64,000 bases of DNA from Selaginella moellendorffii (Eukaryota; Streptophyta; Lycopodiopsida; Selaginellales; Selaginellaceae), in contig NW_003314279.1 of NCBI RefSeq assembly GCF_000143415.4, forward strand, positions 1,288,091 through 1,352,090, read 5' to 3'. Below, one piece after another: positions 29,151-41,395 of the stretch. Every line of letters starts with the position of its first letter. The stretch's first letter is position 1. The position numbers and the translations under genes are program-made. The notes below the pieces were generated by a model. It was not told the origin of the DNA. It was given only the letters and a program-made list of their open reading frames with translations, and ran no database searches.

Positions 29151-30026
29151 AGAAGTCTATTTTAAATATGACTTGGAGAGAAATCATATGAATATTAATC
29201 ATTTAAATATTCTTATCATATTATGAATATCATAAAATGAATGAGTCTTTTTATGATGAATTCATGAATTATGATATATTATTAATATCATAATGAATTA
29301 TATTATGAATATCATATTATAAATATTAGTCATATTCATTTCTTCTAGGCTTTGGTTTTACAGATTGCTCTATTCTTGTTCCTACAAGTTGCTCTATCTC
29401 CAAGCTAATTAGAAACCTATGTGTAGGTCCATACTAATCCTGAAATGTACAACAGGTTTTAAATTCAAATCTCATGAGTAGAAATATAAGGTTTGAATTC
29501 TGTCATAGATATTGACAGTAAAATACACTCTAGCATATACAAAGAAATGACAAATATGTGACAACAATTTGAGAAGAATTAATCTTATATTGTCCCTCAT
29601 CTTTGATTTTAGATGCAATTCTGAACTCATGCTCAATCTCAATTGTGAGAACTAAAAACACTAACTAGAGAAGGAGAAAAGGGAATATTCTAAAGAATCT
29701 TACTCATACTAATCACTTAAAACATCTTTGAGGCTTGACGATTTCTCTTACATGATTTCTGTCTATAGTGATGTCATAGATACTTACAAATAAGAACATA
29801 TTTCTCCTATATGATGGAACATAAAATAAATTTATTTATAATAATTTAGCATTTATAATTACCAATTTTCAAAGTATTATAATCAAAACAAATTAACCTT
29901 CGAATAAAAAGTTTTTAGAAGTCAATTACCAAGTTGTTAATATAAATAGTTATATAATTATTTTAAAAATTATTATAATATTTTTATACTGCTTTCTAGA
30001 AAGATTCAGGAAAAATTATAGCTAAA
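29151..30026. other. AT-rich stretch before the lectin ORF
   Basis: It contains a run of inverted ATGAATAT/ATATTCAT-type units at about 29180-29340, able to form cruciform-like folds. A TATATAAT lies at about 29950 and could serve the ORF at 30027. Nothing else is recognised. Confidence 0.4.
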
Positions 30027-30878
30027 ATGAATGTACATACTTTTATTCTTCTTTTAGTTTTAAATTTTAATATTAGTTTTGCTCCAAAGACATACAAACC
30101 AAAATTTGGAAAGGTTGGAATTTTAAACTCACAAGATATTACAAAAATTATTACAACTATTTATAATCTATTATATAAAATTGATGGTGAAAGTTATTAT
30201 TCATCAACTTATAGTGATGATGCTTTTGTTGAAACATCTAAAGGAGTTGTAAAAGTGTTTCTTGAAGCTAAAGATTGTGAAGACACACATATGACAATAT
30301 ATGGTTCTAATATAAAAAAAGGTATTGAAACTATATTAGATAAAAGTATTGATTCACTTAGAGAAGTTATGCCTGGTGAGTTTGAGAGAGAAAGTGTTAA
30401 ATTCCTTTTAAAGTATACTCTTTCAGATATATCTAATGAATTATTACAAAGTAGTTTTAAAAATGTCCACTTAAATGATAATGTATTATGTTTCTTTGAA
30501 AGTTATAATTTATTTTCTGGTTCAAAATTATATACTGATAATTTCTTGATTTCTCCAAATAATAAAAATATATTTATCTTAGAATCTAATTGTAATCTTG
30601 CTTATTACTCAAAGAATGTACTAATATGGCAATCCAAAACTTACATATATGGATTTTATTATTGTTTTTTAATTTTACAACAAGATGGAAATCTAGTTTT
30701 ATACTATGACACTATTGCTTTATGGTCTACTAATACTTATTGTGAACATCAACCTGATTGTTTGTTATCAACAATATTTACTGTTAAAAATAGTTGTAAC
30801 TTAGAACTTGTTTCAACTAAATTCCCAAATAAAGTTTTGTGGGAATTAAAAACAAATTCTGAAATATTATGTTTTTAA
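30027..30878 (+). CDS. Secreted protein with novel N-terminal domain and C-terminal B-lectin (GNA-like) domain
   Basis: An intact single-exon ORF of 283 residues with ATG in context GCTAAAATGA. Residues 1-19 form a signal peptide (MNVHTFILLLVLNFNISFA). Residues about 25-150 are a domain I do not recognise, rich in charged helices (SDDAFVETSKGVVKVFLEAK, GIETILDKSIDSLREV). Residues about 160-275 resemble a bulb-type lectin domain: GSKLYTDNFLISPNNKNIF, LESNCNLAYY, and the mannose-binding-like Q-x-D-x-N-x-V-x-Y signature as QQDGNLVLYY at about residue 214. Such domains bind mannose-type sugars and serve defence or recognition. Codons are extremely AT-biased, unlike the genes from 32 kb on. It stands alone among decayed repeats. 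Intactness in such surroundings suggests selection or recent arrival; origin is unknown. Confidence 0.7.
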   Translation: MNVHTFILLLVLNFNISFAPKTYKPKFGKVGILNSQDITKIITTIYNLLYKIDGESYYSSTYSDDAFVETSKGVVKVFLEAKDCEDTHMTIYGSNIKKGIETILDKSIDSLREVMPGEFERESVKFLLKYTLSDISNELLQSSFKNVHLNDNVLCFFESYNLFSGSKLYTDNFLISPNNKNIFILESNCNLAYYSKNVLIWQSKTYIYGFYYCFLILQQDGNLVLYYDTIALWSTNTYCEHQPDCLLSTIFTVKNSCNLELVSTKFPNKVLWELKTNSEILCF

Positions 30879-32342
30879 CAATTCATCAGAATATAGCTTT
30901 ATAATGATTATATTTTTACAGATTATTCAATTTATAAAATATTTAAAATAATTTGCTATGTGTTGCATGTAGCAATGCTTAGTTTACTTAATAGTAGCGT
31001 TATTTATTTGTTATTTATAAACACAAGATTAATATTATTGCATATCAACCATTAGATGATAGAATTAAAAAAAGAATATAATAGAAAGGTTAAAAAAGTT
31101 TATAAATTATAAATACAAAATTAATCTAAGTGAATAACAACTGTGAGATAGTAAACTATCCTAGAATATCCAAATATATTCTAGATATATTCACTACCAT
31201 ACAGGTTTGCCAAAAACTATTTGAATAAAAATCCTAGTAAAATGCACAAAAACTATATTTTCTGGAGCCTTGAAGATTATTCTTGTGATCCTCTTGGAAC
31301 TAGTGAGGGAGAACGCTGCTAGTTGTTGATTCTTGTCCAAAGCTAGCAGTTTATAACCATAATCACTGACCTTGGAATGTGCTGTTTCTCTCTTAATAGC
31401 TAGTGCAGTTCTCCCAGTGCAACTATGATTTGTTTAGGACTACATGGGTGACTGCCAGGGGCTGCTAGATTGCAAAGGTCTTCTAAATTTTCAGTGTGCC
31501 ATCTCCCATCCAACTTTACCTAAAATCCTCAAAACCTTGAGTATTCTTATGCGCAAGCAAGCTATCGACCAGAGCCATTTCTTGTCCAGTGCCTAAGTGC
31601 TTGTTCGAGTGCTTGTTTGTTTGTTGGAATGCTGACCCCACAGTGCTCTGGCCTCACCATTGTATTGTAGCTTGTCACTTTTGTCATCTGGGCAGGTTTG
31701 CATCGAGTGATGTAAGTGAGAAAATTAATAATAAACCCCAATTACAAACGAATTAGAGTTTGTTTTAGAATCTAGATTGAGGCATATCCTACTACTTAAA
31801 CATTCTTGACATATTCTTTACACCCAGGTTTTCTAAAGCAAACAATTTATCCAATTTATCCCGTTTGGTTGAAAAATAAGATATAGAACGTCTAAAGATA
31901 AGTTAAGCTACTAAAATGCATGCTTGTGGTGTCAAGTTACGTTTGGTAATGTATGCCTTATTACCTTGTGATGCATGAGGCGAATGGATTGAGCATAGTG
32001 AAGTGTTGAGAATGGTTAGGATAAAAGTTTGGGAATGACAAGGCCAGACATGGCTTGGAGTTTATACTTTAGTCCTTTACTCTCTATTCTGCCCAGAACA
32101 GATACAATAATTAGTACATGTATGCTTTGCTACCTCACAAAGTGAGGTGCTGTCGAATGCCACGAGATTAACATGTAGAGCAGCAGCTCGTCCAAAAACC
32201 TTGAAACGAGCGTCAACGTAGATGTGTGTGATCAGACGGGTATAGATTGAGAAGATTGAGAAGCGTGGAATCAAATCAAATCAAAGAATGACAAACAAAA
32301 TTGCGAACTTGATGACAGCAGGTTCTTTTCTCCTCGGGTCAG
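30879..32342. other. Intergenic stretch, no gene recognised
   Basis: About 1.5 kb, AT-rich at first and nearer genome average after 31.2 kb. Short ORFs only (for example minus 32274-32077), without recognisable domains. The last part is probably the 3' UTR of the CFAP20 gene. Confidence 0.45.
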
Positions 32343-33226
32343 TCACGTTTTCTAACCGATTGGTGATCAGAGCAGAGGAAACGAAACAATATCAATTAAG
32401 TTACCTGGATTGGCAAGAAGAGCTTGTATTCAGCAGGCAGCTCCTCCTCGGAGTAAAGGCGATCGGAGAAGTAGATCCTCCGGATGCGGCAATTGGCGTG
32501 AACTTGGACGCACAGCGTCTCGACGTAGTTCGTGCCGTAAGCGCGCCTCGTGAAGTCGGAGAGGTTGAACTGGATCTGGTTCCATCCCTCGTCTAGCCTC
32601 ATTGGCATGGTACAGATGAAAGGCTTCACGCGTGTTGTCGACTGAAAGAAGAACGGAGGTGAGCAACGACAGCTTTGCTAGAGAAAAGGAAGTTAACGAA
32701 AGAAACTTGTGAGAAGTTTATATTACCTGGTTGAAAGCAGATGTGAGCGTGGAAGTACCTCAAAGTTGGAGGCTTTGAACCGGCGCTTGACGTTCTTGTC
32801 GTCGAGGACTTGGACCTCAAACGTGAAGTACTTGCGCAGGTTCTTGATGATCATCACCAGGAAGGGCAGCTTGATGCCGAGCGTGGTCTTTGGTTCCTTG
32901 GGGCAAGTGATGAAATTCGTGCTCACGTTCGTTCCGCGAATCTCCAAAACACTCGACTGGATGTCCTCGTCAGTCAATCTCTTGATGTAGCCATTCGTCA
33001 CTGCAACAAAAAGGAAGAACAAAGAAACAAAGTTCTCTCTCTAAGACCGAAGGACACAAAGAAAGGATCAGACCTTCTTCGTTCCATATGTTGAGAGGCT
33101 TTCTCCTGTCCAGAAAAAAAAATGCATTAGCGAGCTCTCTACAGATCTTTGACGAATAGAAACGATTTCTCACCCAATGCTGTAGAGGATGGAGAGGAAG
33201 CCGGATTGGAAAGCATTCCTAAACAT
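32343..33226 (-). CDS. CFAP20: CFAP20/BUG22 flagellar doublet protein, 5 exons
   Basis: Exons: 33226-33174 ([18 protein letters not shown]), about 33101-33073 ([10 protein letters not shown]), about 33000-32762 ([76 protein letters not shown]), about 32643-32405 ([57 protein letters not shown]) and a last exon of a few bases. This is near-identical over its length to the highly conserved CFAP20 family of about 190 residues. The protein is an inner-junction component of axonemal doublet microtubules and regulates flagellar beating; some eukaryotes also have nuclear roles for it. The last exon (ending at 32343) is inferred; reading through the donor would give a stop at about 32396. Head to head with the EFHC-like gene. 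Confidence 0.93.
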
Positions 33227-33641
33227 TGTCGCTCCCCCAAATCAGCGCCGCGCTCGCTCGCTCGCTCCTGCCCTAGGTCTGGCTCCAAAGTATTTCGATC
33301 GGCCTGGCCAGTGCGAATGTCAATCTATCTCTCAATCACTTCACGGCGCTGGCATTGCGTACCTTCGATCGCGATCAAGAGAGAGCTACGAGGGCGACGG
33401 ATGGATCAAAATCGGTGGCTCCCCCTCCACTCCGCCATTGCAGGCTTGCCGGTAACTAAACCGCCCAGCTCCATGTCATAGCTGATGTGGCTGGAGAATC
33501 CGCCAACATGGCGAGAATGTCGCTGGCGTGGCGCCATGTGAATCGTTGTCCGGAGCTAACTGCCCAGCCGGCTGAAATTCAAAAAGAAGAGCGCGCTCTC
33601 TCTCTCTCTCTCTCGGCCCTAGCAATTAGGGTTCTTCCACC
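33227..33641. promoter_or_regulatory. Shared promoter region of two flagellar genes
   Basis: 415 bp separate the start codons of CFAP20 (minus) and the EFHC-like gene (plus). It contains a GCTC tandem at about 33249-33265 and a (TC)n run at about 33596-33614 just before the EFHC start. No TATA box is evident. Sharing is inferred from geometry and from the common pathway. Confidence 0.5.
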
Positions 33642-36332
33642 ATGAGTGGGTGTAACTCTGGCTGCGGCCCCCAGGGATCTGAACTTCCCGCATTTTCCTT
33701 CTGCCATCCACCGGTAAGCAGCGATCCATGGCTCTTGGATTTTCATACAGGATCGCAGGCATCACAAAGCACAAGCCTGGTGGATTTCGCAGGAATGCGG
33801 GCGGCCCAAGCCCCAAAATCTCAACTTCACGGATGGATTCCGGGAGGTGCGCGATCCCGAGGTGCGCAAGCAGCACCGGCGGGAGCTGGGCGAGAAGATG
33901 CGCGATTATTTCTACGAGGGCGGGGTTTGTGGGCCTTGCAACGTAGAGATGGGCACTCCACTCCCAAAGTGGCTCAAATACGATCGCCAGGTAACAAACT
34001 GGGGTCTAGGTAACAAATTGGAAGAGAAACTGGTAAAATTTCATCGTTCTTTCTTCCAGGTGCTGAGATTTTACTGCTACTTCAAAGAGCCTGTGAACGA
34101 GAGGAGGGACGAGAACTTTAGAGTTCGAAAATGCACCATCTATTTCTACCTGGAAGATGGAAGCATCCATGTCTCGGTGAGTGCTCGGGATTTCTTTTCA
34201 TTTCCGTGATTTCACAAATAATCTTTCATCGGAGGAACTTAACTTTCGTGGATTTCGGGAGCACTTTATAAACTCTATTTGTCGTTGATGCATGCAACAG
34301 GAACCACGCCAAGACAACAGTGGCCTAATGCAGGTTTGTTGATTTGTTCTTTCCTCTCCAGGTGTACATTTCTAAACTTCGTTACGTGTTTTGTCTGCAG
34401 GGACAATTCCTGAAGAGGCACAGAATCCCCAAGAAAGATGGAAGTGGCTATTTGTCTGTGAAGGATTTTGTCCTGGGCACAGACTTGACTATCTACGACA
34501 GGACTTTTAGGATTTGCAACTGCGACACATTTACTCGAGTTAGACACATCCTCAAAAACACTTTTTGTGCTTAGATGTGACTAATGTGTGTTGCAGAGGT
34601 ATTTGATGAAGCACAGATTTGAAGTGGGCAACGAGGAGGATGTTCCCGGAGAACCTTTGTCCGCATACCGCAAGAGCTTGGAGCGTCATCGTGTCAAGGT
34701 TCACAAGGAGTATGCAAACAAACAATTTCTGGAAAACGATGGAAAGGTTCTAAGATTTTTCTGCGTTTGGGACGACCGTGGGGCCGTCTACGGAGAACGT
34801 AGGCCATATGTAAGTTGGATTTCCTTTTCTTCTGATTCTCATGGCTGTTTTTCTTTCTTTCTTCAGGTTCTTCATTACTTCTTGGCAGATGACACGATAG
34901 AGATTTTGGAAATGCACGAGCGGAATAACGGGAGGTACCCGTTTCCAATGATGCTGCGCAGGATGAAACTTCCTCGAGAGATACCAACTGACCTCTTAGG
35001 TGAGATCTTCTTAGGAGAAGAGAACTAAACCGAGCAGTAAAGTGGTAGCATGCTGCAGGCAAGAATATTGGAGCTCAGCATGTTCACAAGTCCTCGTGCT
35101 ACAACGAGTGTGACTTGCACATAGGGAGCTTCTTGACGATTTACGGTCGAGATTTGCTACTGCACGATTGCGATGATTTTACCCGACAATATTACAAGGA
35201 GAAATGGGGAGTTACTGATGACATGCTGGAGCCTGTTGCGGTTCAGGTAGCGTTTCTTTCCTTCTCTCTTTGTGTCTTTCAGTTTGTGATGTGTGGCACG
35301 GCTTTAATGGAACAATTGCGCTACAGGAAAAAGCACCGGTGCTGGCCAGAATGGAAGTTCCTCCATACAACGGCTACGGTTCTGACGCGGACAGTATGCA
35401 AAATTGTATTTCTCTGATTCCAAAAGCGGCCATGAAAGACTTCAACAAGTTCTTAAACAACGACGGAAAGGTAGACACGACTACTCGAAAGCTCTTAAGT
35501 GCCTTTTGACGCCTTCTCGCTCTCGTGAATATACAGATTATGTGCTTTTCGGCAAGGTTCGTAGAAGATGCAAATCACCGCGTTATAGGCCCGGACAGAG
35601 GTCGCCTCTTCGTTTTTCAGGTACTACCATTTGTTTCTGTCATTTGTTTAGATCTTGATAATGACATGTTTTTGCTTGCAGTACTACTTGTCTGACGATA
35701 CAATTGCCATCTACGAGCCACCGGCTAGAAACTCCGGTATTGTTGGTGGCAAGTTTTTGTATCGTCAGGACGCTCCTCCCAAGCCTGGGACCAAGAGACC
35801 ATATGGACCAAGCGATATGCTTGTGGGAGCGAAACTAGAGATACACAGGCATTTGTTCGAGCTCCTCCAGGCAGACGAATGGACGCTCAAGTACATGGAG
35901 AGAAACCTCAGTACCTTCCCCCAGTCGGATTATAGACGAGCTTATTGCAAGGTGATATTTCCTTACTGTTTGTTATTCATCTCTTCTCATGGTTCTTTTG
36001 CAGCTAAAATCTTCGATTGAGAGAATGCCCGAGGATGGTCTCCACAATCTCAAGCTCACACTACCAAAGGGCAATCCGTCGGAGTAAAACACAAATCTCT
36101 CCTCAAAATCTCTTTTTTGAGAAACTTTCAAGCTAACTTAACGCGTTTTTCTCACTGCAGGCAATTTTCTCCAATCGATATCTTGTTGCCAATCTTGGCG
36201 AGAGGTGGCATCGACATGACGAAGCAAGAGCTCGTGACAATCGAGCGTGGCTTGGAGAATGGCCAAGAGCCTGGGGTACAAGACATCTACACGCTCATTG
36301 TGAAGTTCGTATGTATATCCATGAGCCGATAG
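33642..36332 (+). CDS. EFHC/RIB72-like flagellar protein with three DM10 domains, about 10-12 exons
   Basis: First exon 33642-33713, second 33751-33990, third 34060-34176, followed by many short exons with 50-80 nt introns. DM10 domain 1: QVLRFYCYFKEPVNE to LTIYDRTFRICNCDTFTR. DM10 domain 2: DGKVLRFFCVWDDRGAVYG, LHYFLADDTIEILEMHERN, then GSFLTIYGRDLLLHDCDDF. DM10 domain 3: FSARFVEDANHRVIG, YYLSDDTIAIYEPPARNSG, then GAKLEIHRHLFELLQADEW. The C-terminal part (PIDILLPILARGGIDMTKQE) sits where family members carry an EF-hand-like region. Three DM10 domains in this spacing define EFHC1/EFHC2/Rib72, microtubule inner proteins of the doublet A-tubule. In a land plant it should act in sperm flagella. 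The exon joins in 35.0-35.6 kb are the least certain. Confidence 0.88.
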
Positions 36333-36451
36333 ATTGAAACTTGGAAACTCTGGTGTTTGGAATGCCATGGGTATGTAAAAATCTCATAAATTACAAGTGA
36401 AACAAGAGACTGTATACAACACAAGTGAGATCAATCCATCAAACCTTTCGT

Positions 36452-38567
36452 TTACGTTGGTGAAACCTTCTCGCCGGGCTCGTTCTTCTCGTAACCAGCA
36501 TGGCGATGGCGATGGCGATGGCGCTGGCGGTGTTTTCTCCTGGCAGCAATGATCCAAAACACGATGGACAGCATCGTTCCGGCGGAGGCGAGAGCCAAGC
36601 CAATGTAAATCCACCTCGTGTACTTCCGCAAGCCCGGGCACCTCTCGCGGATGATGGTCTCGAACGTCTCGCGGACGAACACGCAGTTCTCCACGTTCAC
36701 CAGGAACGGTACGTTGACAACCAAGCCGGTAGCGACGGACACGGACTTCATGACTTGGTCATTTATCTGTGGAGTCATTCGTCCAGGCGTGGCGCACGTC
36801 GTCCCAGTAGGAGCTTGACAAACGTAGCGGGACCAGTTCTATCACGATCGAAAGGAAAAAAAGTGTCAAACAAGTCTCTGGAGTGAAAAGAAAAAAGAGT
36901 GAAGTTGAGTTGCTTACCCCTGGAGCTTGCTGGAGCGTGATGGTGCCGCTGGCACACGGGACTTCGGCGTAGTCCGGCGCGGGACCGTATGGACTGCACA
37001 GCGTGGGCATCGTGGGTCCTGACTGGTTGAAGTTCAATGGATTACCAGGGGGCGCGGCGTTGCCGTTGAGGACGAGCGTGACTGCCTGGTTAAGGACTCT
37101 CACCACCGACACCGCCACCTCTTTGCTTCTGTCCAGCGTCTGGTTTGCTGTTGTCTGGTTGACGCACGGAAGGATGTCATCCAAGTTTGTGCTGCGGCCG
37201 GGGTTTTGGACCCACTCGCGCATTGCAACACAAGTGTCCCCCATTACGCTGAAATGAAAAAACATATATCAGGCTTGGTAAATGGTCTGCCAGTCTTACT
37301 TGTTGAGAAGAATGAAAACGCCGCAGAGAATCCACGTTGCGATGACAAGAATGAATCCCAAAATCACCAGCCTGGAAGGAACCGTCGGTGAGTTAACAGC
37401 TTACCAAACAAGATGAGAAATGAACTAGTTGTTGACACTTACAGGTAGACAAGGGACTGCAAGCCACACGCGGCGAACACTGCGTTGAACATGGAAAAGT
37501 TAGCTTCGCTTTTGAGTATGGTTGCATCTTACAGATTCCGAGAAGCACAAGTAGGAGCATCGCTGCCGAGATGATAATCATTGCCAAACGCCTGGAAACG
37601 TAAGAGAGAGTGTTAGTTCCAAATAATTTTTTGCGTTTTCTCGAATGAAAACAAGCGACGTGCTTACACCATGTTGATGGCCCTCCGGATCTTGTGCGCA
37701 TTGTCCTCTGTTTTCAACTCCAACTGGTTCGAGGTGGTGTTCAACTGCTGGCTTATCTGCAAGACTTGCTGCCTCTCATCGTTCCCTAGCCCAAACCCAA
37801 AAATGTTAATGGAAGCTCCCTGGTTGAGAGTTCTCGACACATTCTGGAGGTTGTCCACGGTAGTCTGGGACTGCCGTACAACGAAGTTGAGAGTGCCGGA
37901 CAGCTCGTCATGGAACTTTGCCTGGGAGATGTACACCAACACGCATCCGGCACTGCAAAAGAAGGGAAAGCTCAGCTTATCCAGCTTTCGCTATATAGCT
38001 TACACTTACATTGCCGCCAAAGTGAGTAAGGAGAGCAGGAGCAAGGGTACCAAACTGGACTCGCTTCCCGAGCGATCTTTCCTCCTACAGCAGCAGCAGT
38101 AGCAGCACAAGGACAGTAGGAAGAGCAAACCCAGCGCTGCCCAGAGGAGTGCTAGGATGAAACCCGGAAGCCCTGTAAAACCGACAGACTAGAAGAAATC
38201 AAAGGAGTAAGGGCCAAAAACAAAATATCTATGCGCGCTCGTACCGCCCAGTAGTGTTTGTTTCGAATGTCCCAGCCATCCCTGTATCGCCGGAAATCAT
38301 CGAGTGGATCGTGCCTGCTAGTCCGATCCTCCGCGAGGAGCAAGGTCGAGTTAGAGGAGGGCGCTTGCTTCAGGGTTCTCCCAAATCCCGGATGAATCAC
38401 CACTATTCCTGTGTCTGCCACAGCGCAAAAGAAAATATTTCTCACCACGAGAATAGCGCACGCAGCTACAAACCTTGGAATGCTCCACGATGATCTTCCC
38501 GCGCGGCGATGGCAGCAATCGCGATCGCCAGTAGCAGCCACAGCGAGGCCCTTGCTAGAAATCCCAT
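36452..38567 (-). CDS. Multi-pass plasma-membrane protein, plant tweety/prominin-like family, about 8 exons
   Basis: The ATG at 38567 opens a signal peptide (MGFLARASLWLLLAIAIAAI). Exon 2 gives DTGIVVIHPGFGRTLKQAP, then FRRYRDGWDIRNKHYW, the family's start. Next are TM segments flanking a cytosolic Cys cluster (GFILALLWAALG, LLFLLSLCCYCCCCRRK), probably palmitoylated. A large ectodomain follows (LNFVVRQSQTTVDNLQNVSR, DDILPCVNQTTANQTLDRSK) with N-glycosylation sequons. Paired TMs (LAMIIISAAMLLLVLLG, LVILGFILVIATWILCGVF) and a last TM (WIYIGLALASAGTMLSIVF) precede a His/Arg-repeat cytosolic tail. It resembles Arabidopsis At2g12400/At2g25270. The function of the plant family is not established; animal tweety proteins handle lipids or ions at the membrane. 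It is tail to tail with EFHC, 119 bp apart. Confidence 0.8.
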
Positions 38568-39583
38568 GGCTGGCCAGCAGCAGCTACCTCGCGGCGTTGG
38601 ATTGGGGTAGGGACAAGAAATCTAGCAAAGATTGAAGCTCCGCTCACTCCCGCGCCATCGATCGCCGGTGAGATCGATGAAAAACATGCAACATCACGCG
38701 CCCTGCGCGATCCCTGGGCAAATGCGACTCGACGAAACCTATGCTACCGTGCGAGAAAGAGGGGGAGAGCTAGTTTCCAAGCCAAGGGATGGAATGTCCA
38801 ACGGGTCGCAAGGCATGGACATTCCGGCAGGGCCTTACGATCCGGAATGGGCAAGCGCGTGGAGCCGCCTTCCCGTCTGGGCAACCGACACGTGGCGCGC
38901 ATCACGCTTAGTTTACATTGTTTACAGCTATTATGGTGTTACCGACACAGCGATTATTCTAAGCACCGCGTATAATCAGTCGCAACGTACAAGTGTCCAA
39001 CGAGGTGGCATCGTAATATCACCGCCACCTTTCGCCTCAAAATTTTTCTTGTAGTGTTTGATTGCCTATGATAGATGATGCATGCATGCAAAGCGAAGCC
39101 ACCGTGTCGTCGTTGGGCCCAGCCTACTATGATCAAAAAGGCCTGGGAAATTAAAGAAGACGAAAGCTAAGGTCTGAAAGGACGTGTATTTGTCCGTCTC
39201 TATCGTCTAGTCTCGCGACCTTCGCAATTGTGACTTTGGTGGGACTCCATCGTTGAGAAACCTTGCCTTGAAAACAACCTCCAACCAAATAGAAAAATGG
39301 AGGAGAATAGAAGCCGTGACGTTAGCAATGAAACGGAAGCGCAGGCACTAACCAGCATATCATCTCCAGAGCCCGGTCTATCTCTCTTTCAGATCTGTGC
39401 GAGATCAGCGTTAAGTTCTTGTCAGACAGAAATCAGAAAAACTGCGAGAGACACCTGGATTGTCGCATCCATGCCACAGAATCGAGCTTTCAGAGATTTT
39501 AGTACCATTGTGCAGGCCAGCAAAAGAGCGAGAAAGATCTAAAAAATTAAAAAAAATGATTTTTCTCGGCTTTACTCACAGTT
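38568..39583. other. Intergenic promoter region
   Basis: About 1 kb between two minus-strand genes; it should contain the promoter of the tweety-like gene and the 3' UTR of the transporter. Open frames at 38632-39054 and 39297-39542 show no recognisable domain and are probably chance. Confidence 0.45.
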
Positions 39584-41325
39584 TTAGGCACTCTTTTTCG
39601 CGGGTTTTATGCGCTTGGCTCTCGAGTAGGCAAAGACGCCAGCCAGTGCCAGAGCAGTGCCTGCAATAAGTACACCGTGTGTTTTTAACTTGGATAACGA
39701 AGCGACGCAAACGGCAGGGAGAATCTTACCAAGAGCATTTATTGTCGACACTGGTGTTCTAAAGAAGATGACTGAAGTTACAATCACAATCACGCGCTTG
39801 ACACAGTTTCCAACGGAGTGCGTAACCGGCGATACCCTTTGCAATATCATGTAGGACACCTGCAAATCGTCCTTCAGAAACAACGCTAAACTTGCATCAG
39901 AGCAAACCTGTTGGTACGAATGAAAACATAATCCTGCTACTAATGCTCTCAACATAACAACTTTCACATCCAGTCCCTGCAGGATCCATTTTCTTTCTAT
40001 TAGTAAACGCAACGTAGGAAGTGCACGAAACAAATCTACCATTGAAGTCAAGTATTCGGGTGTGAATTTCACTCCCTCGAAGAACAGCGTCACGGGTGCC
40101 AGAAGGAAAAAGGACAGGATCGTAATCACGGAGAACAGATTGATGTTGTCAAGAGAGCCCTGCGGAAGAAAGTGAATCCAAATAGAATGAGAACAGAGAA
40201 CAAGATCTACCTCCTTTTTCACCATCAACTTTTTGCTCAAAACATTTCGCGACTGGAAAGTAACATTTGATGCCATGGCGCTTAGAAATCCAGCCCTGTC
40301 CATAGAAAAAGAATATAAGAAACGGCAAATGCGATGTTGGTAAGGCCTTGTTACCAGTTGAAAGACGCCTCAGTCAAGGATGCCAACGCCACACCTCCAA
40401 CAATTGGCAAGAGAGAAGCGATAATCCAAGCACTTGGAGCCTGCAAAGGCAACTGATATAGAACCTTTTCTGCGAACGTATCATACCTCGCCAAGGAACA
40501 TAGCCGATAGAAGAACAGAGAAAAACGGCTCCATAGCCTTGATTGTGTGAGTAAACGACACCGCAACCTTTCCAAGGCTCATGTTGGTAAAGAGATTCCC
40601 CATGGTGTGCACCAATGCCAGCGGCAAGATCGCGACCACCTACGAAGAAACAAGGACAAAAGTTTGAGATGCTCGATCGACACAAACGACAATTTCTACG
40701 ACGATACCTGTGCAGTGGTGAGACTTGGACGCTTGTACAGTCCCGTAGTCCACATGAAGAGCACGGCAGCGGACCCAATGGCGAATTGGATCTCAGTGAT
40801 CGTGATCGGAAATGGAAAGACCTTGAGCACCTGAGAAATCACAAGTTCTAGTTAGAAAGTAGCATGCATGGAGAAAACAAGAGAAGATCCTAGCTAAGGT
40901 GGAGAAAAGAAAACGAGAAGAAACAATGCCTGCTTGTTATAGATGTTGAAGTAGATGTTGAAGAGGTACCACAATCCGAAGAGCGATCCCAGCTGGAGTG
41001 TGCGCATCATCGCGCTGCCGGATTCTTGCTCCTCCACGCCATCGCCTGGAGCTGCCGCTGACGCATCGCCCGATGCAGCGCTCCTCGCCTCGATGATCCG
41101 CGTCCGGGGCCGAAATTTCCTCGCGAGATCATCCTCCCTCGGTGCGCCGAGAAGAATCGGCGTCAGGCCCGCAGAAACCGATGCATGCACTCCCCCCCGC
41201 CCAGCGATGGAGCTGCTCGAGATCCTGGATCCGGCCGCGAGAATTCTGGCATGCCGCTGCTCGTGCCTGCTCGAGAATGTGAGCGAGGAGGTGCTGTGCA
41301 AGCCCGCGGCCGCAGAGATCGCCAT
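39584..41325 (-). CDS. PPT: Plastid phosphoenolpyruvate/phosphate translocator (PPT type), about 9 exons
   Basis: The ATG at 41325 is chosen; an upstream in-frame GTG is not a plausible start. About 95 residues rich in Ser/Ala/Arg form a transit peptide. The transporter body starts at [20 protein letters not shown] and continues with [118 protein letters not shown] and [18 protein letters not shown], ending YSRAKRIKP. These are hallmark motifs of the plastid phosphate translocators, and the residue choices fit PPT better than TPT or GPT. It exchanges cytosolic PEP for phosphate across the inner envelope and feeds the shikimate pathway. The start is about 70 bp from a divergent PPR gene. Confidence 0.92.
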
Positions 41326-41395
41326 TGGAGAGAAGAATGCCACTAGCCTAGAACCCTAAAATCCCGAGCTCCAAACCCTCAAATATCATGGGCGC

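Noticed and set aside
38632..39054. Plus-strand ORF of 140 codons between two minus-strand genes
   Set aside because: No domain, low-complexity ends and no good start context. More likely promoter sequence of the tweety-like gene.
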